Under the pieces are notes generated by a model. It searched no databases and was not told the origin of the DNA. It worked only from the letters and a program-made list of their open reading frames with translations. From assembly GCA_946408145.1 (NCBI GenBank), contig CAMJQX010000122.1:1-5257 (forward strand): a stretch of DNA of 5,257 nt, in the 5' to 3' direction. Below, one piece after another: positions 1 through 5,197 of the stretch. A program made the translations under genes and the position numbers. This DNA is from an uncultured Clostridia bacterium (lineage in GTDB: Bacteria > Bacillota_A > Clostridia > Oscillospirales > Oscillospiraceae). Every line of letters starts with the position of its first letter. The stretch's first letter is position 1.

Positions 1-916
1 CCACCGCCCACCAGGCGCAGGAGAAGGGCCGCCCGTAGCCGAAGTCGTAGCTGCGGAACACGCTCCAGCCCCGCTTGTCCCCGGCGGCGAGATCAAAGGG
101 CTCGATGACGTGGGTGAAGCGCCGCTGGCGTCTGAGCTCCTCCGCTGAATCGGTAAAGCCGCACCTTTGAGCCGCCGCCAGATCGGGCGTCACCCGGAAG
201 TCCTCGAAAAACTGCCCCTCGAACAGATCCCAGCGCCCGTGGAGCCAGGCGTCCCGCAGCTTGGGCGGCAGGGAGCGCAGCTTGCGGATGTAGTCGGGGT
301 CTGCGCGCATGAGCGCCTCGTTGTCGGTGGCCAGCGCCGGGATGAAGCTGAAATCCGCCGGATCCTCACCCTCGCGGTAGACGCGGTCGATGAACAGACG
401 CTTGACCCAGCCGTGGCCCTCTCCGCCGGGGTTCATGGTGAAATAGATGCGCTTCGGAAAGTCGTTGACGCCGCGCACGCAGGCGCGGAGACGATCCATG
501 CGTTCCTCGGTCTGCTGCGTGGCCTCGTCGACGAAGAGCACATCCACCTCGGTGCCCTGAAAGCGGTGCGCATCCGCATCGTTGTCGCAGTAGCGAAAGA
601 GGATGCGGCTGCCGTTGGGGAAGACGATGTGCTTTTTCTGGTCGTTGTAGAGGGCCAGGCGCTTCCCGCTGTCTTCATCGTAGACGTGCAGCAGCTCACA
701 CAGCGGCAGGATATGGTTCTCCTGCAGCTCCGGATAGGTCTTGCGCACGATCATGACCTTGATGCCCGGATACTTGAGGCACAGCAGCGCCGCCTTGACC
801 CGAACGGCCCAGCTCTTTCCCCCGCCGCGCGCGCCGCCGTAGCCGATGTATCGGTGCCTGTCGCATAAAAGCTGCCGCTGCTTCTCGCTCGGCCTCGGGA
901 TGTTCAGTTCCGGCAT
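1..916 (-). CDS. terL: Phage terminase large subunit, 3' end beyond the window (305 codons present)
   Basis: This is the motor ATPase/nuclease that packages phage DNA into the prohead. The reading frame is open from an ATG at 914-916 to the window edge. Visible motifs in order are a Walker A loop GGARGGGKS (residues 27-35), a Walker B strand VDVLFVDEA (124-132, with D130 and the catalytic E131), a motif III/coupling segment FTMNPGG (159-165), and YDFGYGRPF (290-298), where D291 is the likely first metal-binding Asp of the RNase H-like nuclease domain. The rest of the nuclease domain is outside the window. The start is fixed by GGAGG at 922-926, 5 nt upstream. The Walker A form fits the Terminase_6-type family of Firmicutes phages, but the family call is by recognition only. 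It is the last of three leftward phage genes seen here, 43 nt after its upstream neighbour. No frameshift is present, so the visible part looks functional. Confidence 0.95.
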   Translation of the reverse strand, partial: MPELNIPRPSEKQRQLLCDRHRYIGYGGARGGGKSWAVRVKAALLCLKYPGIKVMIVRKTYPELQENHILPLCELLHVYDEDSGKRLALYNDQKKHIVFPNGSRILFRYCDNDADAHRFQGTEVDVLFVDEATQQTEERMDRLRACVRGVNDFPKRIYFTMNPGGEGHGWVKRLFIDRVYREGEDPADFSFIPALATDNEALMRADPDYIRKLRSLPPKLRDAWLHGRWDLFEGQFFEDFRVTPDLAAAQRCGFTDSAEELRRQRRFTHVIEPFDLAAGDKRGWSVFRSYDFGYGRPFSCAWWAV

Positions 917-959
917 TTCGTCCTCCGTCCTCGTCTCTCCGCCGCGCTGCGCCCCGCCC

Positions 960-1208
960 TCACCTCGCCGCTTCCTCCGTCTCGCCGACGAAGCGGACGG
1001 TGACGCTCTGGCTTGCGCCGCCCTGCAGCTCCCGGTGCAGCTGCACCATGTCCCGCAGCACGCCCGTCATCTCCCGGGCGCGCTTGCTGTCCCCCTCCCC
1101 CAGCGCCGTCTCCAGCTGCGTGAGCGCCGCCCGCGCCGCCCGGCACACCCGCTCGCGCGAGACCGCCGCGCGCTCCCCCTTGCCTGTCACCGCATCCACC
1201 ACGGCCAT
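960..1208 (-). CDS. Small phage protein in the terminase small-subunit position (82 aa)
   Basis: The gene encodes 82 residues starting at the ATG at 1206-1208. GAGGAG at 1214-1219 lies 5 nt upstream; longer in-frame starts lack this support and would run through the upstream micro-ORF. The product has a basic N-terminal part, then two probable amphipathic helices (about residues 15-38 and 41-63) separated by GEGDS. It ends in a short strand-like, acidic tail, VTVRFVGETEEAAR (69-82). That kind of tail also occurs at the end of some terminase small subunits, and the gene lies just before the large subunit. However, typical small subunits are about 130-180 residues with an N-terminal DNA-binding helix-turn-helix, which is absent here. 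It may be a minimal or truncated small subunit or an unrelated packaging accessory protein. It overlaps the upstream micro-ORF by 22 nt, suggesting translational coupling. The coding call is firm; the function is not. Confidence 0.75.
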   Translation of the reverse strand: MAVVDAVTGKGERAAVSRERVCRAARAALTQLETALGEGDSKRAREMTGVLRDMVQLHRELQGGASQSVTVRFVGETEEAAR

Positions 1209-1258
1209 CCAGTCTCCTCGATCTGATGGACGATCGGATCGTCCGGTATCTGCTCCAT
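1187..1258 (-). CDS. Micro-ORF of 23 codons at the head of the phage operon
   Basis: An ATG at 1256-1258 opens a 23-residue frame closed by TGA at 1187-1189. AAGGAG at 1266-1271 is a near-ideal ribosome binding site, 7 nt from the ATG, and it serves no other start. The peptide begins MEQIPDDPIV and ends TGWPWWMR, so it is acidic at the front and tryptophan-rich at the end. From memory, short peptides with a DP-I-V...TG-x-P-x-W pattern occur near terminase genes of other Firmicutes phages, but this was not checked. The last 22 nt overlap the next gene, and the next gene's ribosome binding site lies inside this frame. It could be a small phage protein or a leader peptide coupling translation of the 82-residue gene. 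No function is assigned. Confidence 0.6.
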   Translation of the reverse strand: MEQIPDDPIVHQIEETGWPWWMR

Positions 1259-1278
1259 CTTCCCGCTCCTTCCATATT

Positions 1279-1295
1279 GTTCTGTTTAACAGAAC
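1279..1295. promoter_or_regulatory. Perfect 17-bp palindrome, probable repressor operator
   Basis: GTTCTGTT-T-AACAGAAC is a perfect inverted repeat with 8-bp arms around a single central base (1287). It lies 20 nt upstream of the micro-ORF start, just before its ribosome binding site, and about 90 nt downstream of the predicted leftward transcription start. Size and symmetry suit a dimeric helix-turn-helix repressor, most simply the S24 repressor encoded on the other side of the intergenic region. Binding here would act as a roadblock to leftward transcription. The same bases could also form a 6-bp RNA hairpin with a 5-nt loop. It does not match the GAAC-N4-GTTC layout of Firmicutes LexA boxes. 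Confidence 0.6.
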
Positions 1296-1392
1296 GTTTT
1301 CCCGAAAAGAAGACCGCGAGCCGTCAAATGTGCCCACGGACCGCCCATATTGATCTCTTGGGGTAGGTCTTCTCTTCTTTGAGTTCGGTTAT

Positions 1393-1421
1393 AGTTTACC
1401 ACACTTCTGCCGTTTTGTCAA
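1393..1421 (-). promoter_or_regulatory. Predicted leftward promoter for the terminase operon
   Basis: On the minus strand a perfect TTGACA (1421-1416) is followed after 17 bp by TAAACT (1398-1393), a 4/6 match to the -10 consensus preceded by TGG, an extended -10 TGn element. Transcription would begin near 1386 and give a leader of about 128 nt before the micro-ORF, containing the 17-bp palindrome. This is the best leftward promoter seen between the divergent genes. No direct evidence of activity exists. Confidence 0.55.
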
Positions 1422-1491
1422 GCCAATGTTTTCTTTCGGCGAACCATTCTTTCCGTTTATTCTGTTTTTTGCCTGTGATCTCATGTTTAAC

Positions 1492-1520
1492 TTGACAGAA
1501 TTGCGGTTAAAACGTACAAT
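1492..1520 (+). promoter_or_regulatory. Strong sigma-A-type promoter of the repressor gene
   Basis: TTGACA (1492-1497) and TACAAT (1515-1520) are separated by exactly 17 bp, 11 of 12 matches to consensus. The predicted start near 1527 leaves a leader of about 25 nt before the ATG at 1552. It therefore rules out the in-frame ATGs at 1426, 1483 and 1519 as usual translation starts. The -35 box overlaps GACAGAAT (1494-1501), which resembles one arm of the 17-bp palindrome, so autoregulation is plausible. Confidence 0.75.
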
Positions 1521-1551
1521 GGCCTCAGAAACGATGAAAGGGGTGCCCCTT

Positions 1552-2349
1552 ATGGCCGGTCCCATCACCTATGACCGCAATCTCTTCGCCGACAATCTCC
1601 AGCGCCTGATGCGCGAGAATCATGAGAAGCAGATCGACATCGCCCGCCTTCTCAAGGTCAGCAAATCCACCGTCTCCGCCTACTGCAGCGGGTCGCAGAT
1701 GCCGCGCATGGACAAGATCGAGCAGCTGGCGCAGCACTTCGGCGTCAGCCGCGGCGCCATGCTGGGCGAGGACGCGCAGGCTCTTCCCTCCCCCGCACCC
1801 GTCCCTGTGCCGGTCGCGCCGGAGCTCCCCATCGCGCCGCTCTTCCACGCGCTCAACGAGCGCGGGCGGGGCGAGCTGATCCGCTACGGCCGCTATCTGG
1901 TGCAGCAGCCGGAGTACAAGGCCGAGGAGCAGCCGGAGAAGATCGTCTACATCAAGCACTATCTCGTGCCCGCCGCCGCGGGCTACGCCTCCCCCATCGA
2001 GGGCGAGGATTACGAGAACATCCCGCTCGACCCCGCGGCCCCCGTCGGCGCGGACTTCTGCATCACCGTCCGGGGCGACAGCATGGAGCCCTTCATCCCC
2101 GACGGCAGCCTCGTCTACGTCCGCCGCGGCGCGCCGCTGCAGGAATTCGAGGTCGGCATCTTCTTCGTGGATGGGGACGTGTTCTGCAAGCAGTGGTGCG
2201 TGGACTACGCCGGTACGCTGCATCTGCTGTCCGCCAATCCCGTCCGGCAGGACGCCAACATCAGTATCCCGCGCGACGCCGGGCGCAGCTGCATCTGCTT
2301 CGGCAAGGTGCTGCTCGACCACCGTCTCCCCCAGCCGAGCTACTATTGA
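1552..2349 (+). CDS. XRE-family/S24 self-cleaving repressor (LexA/CI-like), 265 aa
   Basis: This is a phage-type transcriptional repressor that should dimerise on operator DNA and be inactivated by RecA-stimulated autoproteolysis after DNA damage. Residues about 9-73 form an XRE helix-turn-helix domain, with KQIDIARLLKVSKSTVSAYCSG (25-48) spanning the recognition motif. A proline-rich linker follows (79-94), then a helical segment (95-120). The C-terminal S24 domain (about 130-258) has the Ala-Gly cleavage site A143-G144 in AAAGYASP, the catalytic serine S177 in RGDSMEP, and the general-base lysine K213 in DGDVFCKQW. All key residues are intact. The start was chosen at 1552 because AAAGGGG at 1537-1543 lies 8 nt upstream and a consensus promoter ends at 1520; the frame is open further upstream to 1426. 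It is divergent from the terminase operon and convergent with the GT39 gene, and probably controls the former and itself. The length exceeds LexA (about 200), fitting prophage CI-like repressors better than host LexA. Confidence 0.93.
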   Translation: MAGPITYDRNLFADNLQRLMRENHEKQIDIARLLKVSKSTVSAYCSGSQMPRMDKIEQLAQHFGVSRGAMLGEDAQALPSPAPVPVPVAPELPIAPLFHALNERGRGELIRYGRYLVQQPEYKAEEQPEKIVYIKHYLVPAAAGYASPIEGEDYENIPLDPAAPVGADFCITVRGDSMEPFIPDGSLVYVRRGAPLQEFEVGIFFVDGDVFCKQWCVDYAGTLHLLSANPVRQDANISIPRDAGRSCICFGKVLLDHRLPQPSYY

Positions 2350-2364
2350 TCCTCCGATGAAACG

Positions 2365-2398
2365 CGCAGCAGGCCGCCCAAACGGGCGGCCTGCTGCG
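2365..2398. terminator. Bidirectional hairpin terminator between convergent genes
   Basis: A perfect 15-bp stem (2365-2379 with 2384-2398) closes a 4-nt AAAC loop, starting 15 nt after the repressor stop and ending 17 nt from the stop of the convergent GT39 gene. It is nearly all G/C. Neither side has a good U-tract (TATTC on the plus side, only a short GCGTTTC on the minus side), so termination may be imperfect or helped by Rho. Position between two converging genes makes the terminator role likely in both directions. Confidence 0.75.
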
Positions 2399-2415
2399 TA
2401 TTCAGAAGGCAGGGG

Positions 2416-4182
2416 CTACAGCGGCCATGTCGGCAGCCAGCGGATCACGCGGTCGGCGAAAGAGGCGTCCACCGCATGGGCCGAGAGCTCGGGATAAAAG
2501 AGCGCGAAGAGCGCCGCGCTCACCAGCGCAAAACCCCCGGCGTACCAGAGCCAGCGCCGCCTGCCGTCCCGCATCAGCGCGAACACATAGCCCAGCGCCA
2601 GCACAAGGAAGACCGAGCTCGGGAAATAGTGGTAGGCGAAGGTCAGCCGGTCGATGAATACCCAGGGCAGCAGCTGCGCCAGATAGCCGATCAGCAGGAA
2701 GGCCGCGGTCCTGTCCCGGCGGAAGACCGCCGTGTACAGCAGCACGAACAGCGCCAGCAGCCCGCCCCAGCAGAGCGCCGGATTCAGGAAGGCCGAAATG
2801 CGGATGCGCTCGCCCGCCGGGCCCGTCTCCATGTAGTAGAGGATGGGCCGGATGTTCAGCATCCACTCGTACCAGCGGGAGGCGTAGGGATGCGTCGCCA
2901 CGAGCTGGGAGTGATAGGTGAACATATAGGTCTGGTTGCTCCATACGATGTCCCAGTACTCCCGCGTGAAGGGCTGCGCCTGCCTGGCCGCGCCGTAGGG
3001 CAGGTAGGACAGATAGTAGATCAGCCCCGGCAGTGCGACGAAGAACAGCAGGCAGAAAGCGGCGTTCTTCGCGAAGGCGGGAAAGACCTTCTCCCCCTCC
3101 GCCGGGCGCAGGAAGCGCCGCAGCCAGTGCAGCAGCCACAGCACGCCGAGGCCTGCCCCGGCATAGAGGCAGATCCACTTGCTCGCGGCGCCGAGCCCGA
3201 AGCTCAGGCCCGAGAGCGCGAGCGCCCAGAGCTTGTCCTCCGCGAGCCAGATGTACATGAAATAGTACATCAGCAGGATGAAGAACACGCCGTAGGTGTC
3301 GATGGTGGCGATGCGCGTCTGCACGAAGTGCATGAAGTCCGCGGCGAAGACGACGGTGCCGAGCGCGGGCACGGCCCCGCCGCCGTACAGCTTCTTCAAA
3401 AACGCGTACATCAGCGGCAGCATCAGCACGCCGAAGAACGTGCCCGTGAAGCGCCAGCCGAAGGGCGTCATGCCGAAGAGCCGGATGCCCAGGCCCATCA
3501 GGATCTTGCCCAGCGGCGGGTGGCTGATCTCGTAGGGCCAGAGGCCTTCGATGTGCTCCAGCGCCGTGCGCGCGTGATAGATCTCATCGAAATAGGTAGA
3601 ATTGCTGAGGCTGTAGCGCTCCGGGACCAGCGCCTGCTCGTCCGCCAGCTCCCGGATCGAAGCGCCGATGGGCAGCGCCGCGCCCTCCGCGTCGCGGAAG
3701 ACCACCTCGCCGAGCCAGGGCTCGCCGTTGGTGCAGCTGATCTTCACATAGCAGGGGCCCTGCCCCTCCGTCTCGAGGGGCAGGCTGTGCCACTTGAGCA
3801 CGGCCACATGGTCCTGCGTGAAGTCCTCGGTCAGCGGCGCGTAGTCCGTGCCGTTGTCGGAGATCTCGATGCGGTAGCCGCCCATGCCGACGCCGGTGTA
3901 GAGCATCAGCTCCGCCGGGCGCTCCTCGAGACCGAAGACGGCGCTCTGCCCCGCCATGGGCACAAAGCTCTGCGGAGCGGCGGTATCGCCCAGATCGGTA
4001 AAGGCGACGAAAGCGTAGACCCCCGTGATCAGCAGGAGCCACAAAACGTCAAGCCCTCTGCCTCTCCTTTCGGGAGAGGCGGAGGGCAGTCTGCAGTTTT
4101 GCAGCGCGGGCAGGCCCGCGTAGAACACGACGAGCAGCAGCGCCGCCGCGATGGGGAAAGCGTAATCCAGTATCAATGCCAT
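2416..4182 (-). CDS. GT39/PMT-type membrane glycosyltransferase with extracytoplasmic beta-rich insert (588 aa)
   Basis: A polytopic membrane protein of the dolichyl-phosphate-mannose--protein mannosyltransferase family (GT39), expected to move a sugar from a polyprenyl-phosphate carrier onto a protein or other acceptor outside the membrane. Two N-terminal membrane segments (about 7-25 and 47-62) are followed by a roughly 100-residue soluble insert (about 75-172) reading like a discoidin/F5-8C beta-sandwich (GGYRIEISDNGTDYAPL, WHSLPLE, YVKIS, GEPWLGEVVFRD). Then come the GT39 marks: the acidic pair D199-E200 in YFDEIYHAR, SHPPLGK (220-226), RIATIDTYG (290-298) and AASKWICLY (332-340). Further membrane helices run to about residue 562, ending in HYFPSS (518-523) and a short tail. 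GAAGG at 4189-4193, 6 nt from the ATG, supports the start. It lies 54 nt after the HAD phosphatase gene, probably in one transcript. Donor sugar and acceptor cannot be told from sequence. A long palindrome lies in its coding sequence near 4053-4087. Confidence 0.9.
   Translation of the reverse strand: MALILDYAFPIAAALLLVVFYAGLPALQNCRLPSASPERRGRGLDVLWLLLITGVYAFVAFTDLGDTAAPQSFVPMAGQSAVFGLEERPAELMLYTGVGMGGYRIEISDNGTDYAPLTEDFTQDHVAVLKWHSLPLETEGQGPCYVKISCTNGEPWLGEVVFRDAEGAALPIGASIRELADEQALVPERYSLSNSTYFDEIYHARTALEHIEGLWPYEISHPPLGKILMGLGIRLFGMTPFGWRFTGTFFGVLMLPLMYAFLKKLYGGGAVPALGTVVFAADFMHFVQTRIATIDTYGVFFILLMYYFMYIWLAEDKLWALALSGLSFGLGAASKWICLYAGAGLGVLWLLHWLRRFLRPAEGEKVFPAFAKNAAFCLLFFVALPGLIYYLSYLPYGAARQAQPFTREYWDIVWSNQTYMFTYHSQLVATHPYASRWYEWMLNIRPILYYMETGPAGERIRISAFLNPALCWGGLLALFVLLYTAVFRRDRTAAFLLIGYLAQLLPWVFIDRLTFAYHYFPSSVFLVLALGYVFALMRDGRRRWLWYAGGFALVSAALFALFYPELSAHAVDASFADRVIRWLPTWPL
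4053..4087. repeat. Long GC-rich palindrome inside the GT39 coding sequence
   Basis: Arms 4053-4067 and 4073-4087 pair at 14 of 15 positions around the 5-nt loop TTTCG. On the plus strand the odd pair is a T-G wobble. It encodes residues 32-43, the loop between the first two membrane segments, so an insertion there would disturb the protein little. It may be a remnant of a dispersed palindromic repeat or a local mRNA structure slowing translation early in the gene. The hairpin is plain; its role is unknown. Confidence 0.65.
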
Positions 4183-4211
4183 AAGGGACCTTCAATTCAT
4201 AGTATTGGGAT

Positions 4212-4232
4212 CGGGGCGGGCTCTCCGCCCCG
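4212..4232 (-). other. Intercistronic GC hairpin between the HAD and GT39 genes
   Basis: CGGGGCGG (4212-4219) and CCGCCCCG (4225-4232) pair perfectly over 8 bp with a 5-nt loop, just after the stop of the upstream gene. No U-tract follows in the leftward direction (ATCCCAAT), so it is more likely an mRNA-stability element, processing site or weak attenuator than an efficient terminator. Confidence 0.5.
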
Positions 4233-4236
4233 CGGG

Positions 4237-5055
4237 TCATGCCCGGAGCAGCTCGTGCAGCTCCTTCACCGAGGGCAGCACGTAGTCGGGCTTGCGCTCG
4301 GCGGCGGCGAGGATGGCCTCATCCGTCTCCCCGCTCATCACCAGCACCGAGACCGCGCCCGCGTTCTGGGCCACGGCGATATCGGTATAGATGCGGTCGC
4401 CCACGGCGCAGATCCTCTCGTTGGGGATGCCGGTCATCTTCGCGATCACGTCGATCATGTTGCGGTTGGGCTTGCCGATGAACTCCGGCTTCACGCCGCT
4501 CGAGGCCGTCAGCAGGGCGCAGATGCTCCCGCAGTCGGGCAGGACCTCGCCCGCGGGCATCGGGCAGACCCAGTCGGGATTGGCGGCGATGAATTTGGAG
4601 CCGCGGCGCAGGAAATGCACCGCTTTGTCGAGCTTTTCATACACCAGCTCCGTGTCGAAGCCCTGCACCACCACGTCCACGTCAAAGGCCTCGGTATGGC
4701 CCTGCTCGTCGTTGACGAGGCGGATGCCGTAGCTCTGCAGCTCGCGGAAGAAGGCGCGCGTCCCCGCGAGATATACGGACGCGCCCGGGTAGTTCTGGTT
4801 GAGGTACATACCGGTGGCCATGCCGGAGGTGAAGACGTTCTCCGCCTCGCAGGGGAAGCCCAGCCGCCGCAGGCGCGTGATGTAGTCGACCCCCGCGCGG
4901 GAGGAGTTGTTCGTCAGGTAGATGTACTTTTTCCCGAGCCGGGGCAGGTCCTCCATCAGCGCGATCGCGCCGTCGTAGACGTCGTCGCCCAGATACAGCG
5001 TACCGTCCATATCGAACAGGAACAGCTCGCTGTTTTTCAGTTTCTCCAGATCCAT
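4237..5055 (-). CDS. HAD-IIA (NagD-like) sugar-phosphate phosphatase, 272 aa
   Basis: A soluble cytoplasmic haloacid-dehalogenase-superfamily phosphatase. Motif I is DMDGTLY (15-21), with nucleophile D15 and acid/base D17. Motif II is TNNSS (48-52), with T48. A large C2-type cap domain occupies about residues 60-180. The motif III lysine is K195 in GKPN, and motif IV is GDRIYTDI (219-226), with D220 and D225 as metal ligands. The TNNSS and GKP motifs and the 272-residue length place it in the IIA subfamily with NagD, AraL and phosphoglycolate/p-nitrophenyl phosphatases. The exact substrate cannot be set, so no gene symbol is given. AAGGAT at 5065-5070 lies 9 nt before the ATG. It is the first gene of the leftward pair with the GT39 glycosyltransferase; a link to sugar-phosphate metabolism feeding glycan assembly is possible but inferred only from position. 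Confidence 0.92.
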   Translation of the reverse strand: MDLEKLKNSELFLFDMDGTLYLGDDVYDGAIALMEDLPRLGKKYIYLTNNSSRAGVDYITRLRRLGFPCEAENVFTSGMATGMYLNQNYPGASVYLAGTRAFFRELQSYGIRLVNDEQGHTEAFDVDVVVQGFDTELVYEKLDKAVHFLRRGSKFIAANPDWVCPMPAGEVLPDCGSICALLTASSGVKPEFIGKPNRNMIDVIAKMTGIPNERICAVGDRIYTDIAVAQNAGAVSVLVMSGETDEAILAAAERKPDYVLPSVKELHELLRA

Positions 5056-5090
5056 GCCTTTCCAATCCTTTTCTGTCTTTTTTCAAGGGA

Positions 5091-5197
5091 GGAGACGAGA
5101 GCCTTCGCTCCGGTCTCTCCCGTCTCCGCAGACCCGGCCGAAAACAGAGCAGCTCCAGCGCGCAGCATGTCTGCGGAGAAGATCGGGGTGCTTCTCC
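5091..5197 (-). promoter_or_regulatory. Structured leader with overlapping inverted repeats upstream of the HAD gene
   Basis: Three inverted-repeat pairs share segments. GGAGAAG/CTTCTCC pairs 5175-5181 with 5191-5197 (7 bp). TCTCCGCAGAC/GTCTGCGGAGA pairs 5123-5133 with 5169-5179 (11 bp, perfect). GGAGACGAGAG (5091-5101) pairs with CTCTC (5115-5119) and GTCTCC (5122-5127), with a 2-nt bulge. Neighbouring pairs exclude each other, giving a 1:2 plus 3:4 versus 2:3 layout if transcribed leftward. No U-tract follows the last hairpin, and no T-box or recognised riboswitch core is seen. No convincing promoter or gene was found from 5198 to 5257. Recurrent GGAGA-type sequence could produce some of these pairings by chance. 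Confidence 0.35.

Noticed and set aside
167..868. 233-codon plus-strand frame opposite the terminase gene
   Set aside because: It lies wholly antisense to a frame with clear Walker A, Walker B and nuclease motifs; its protein shows no recognisable domain and is a GC-rich shadow.
1279..1295. SOS (LexA) box
   Set aside because: The arms run GTTC...GAAC, opposite to the GAAC-N4-GTTC order of Firmicutes LexA boxes.
1322..1327. Second leftward promoter with TTGACG as -35
   Set aside because: No acceptable -10 hexamer occurs 16-18 bp downstream.
1209..1337. N-terminal extension of the 82-residue phage protein to an ATG at 1337
   Set aside because: It would pass through the palindrome and the micro-ORF and lacks a suitable ribosome binding site; the start at 1208 has one.
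1426..1551. Longer repressor start at 1426, 1483, 1519 or 1534
   Set aside because: The consensus promoter at 1492-1520 lies within or after the first three, and none has a ribosome binding site as good as the one at 1552.
1525..2322. 265-codon minus-strand frame opposite the repressor gene
   Set aside because: The plus-strand frame has intact XRE and S24 motifs, promoter and ribosome binding site; the antisense frame is a compositional mirror.
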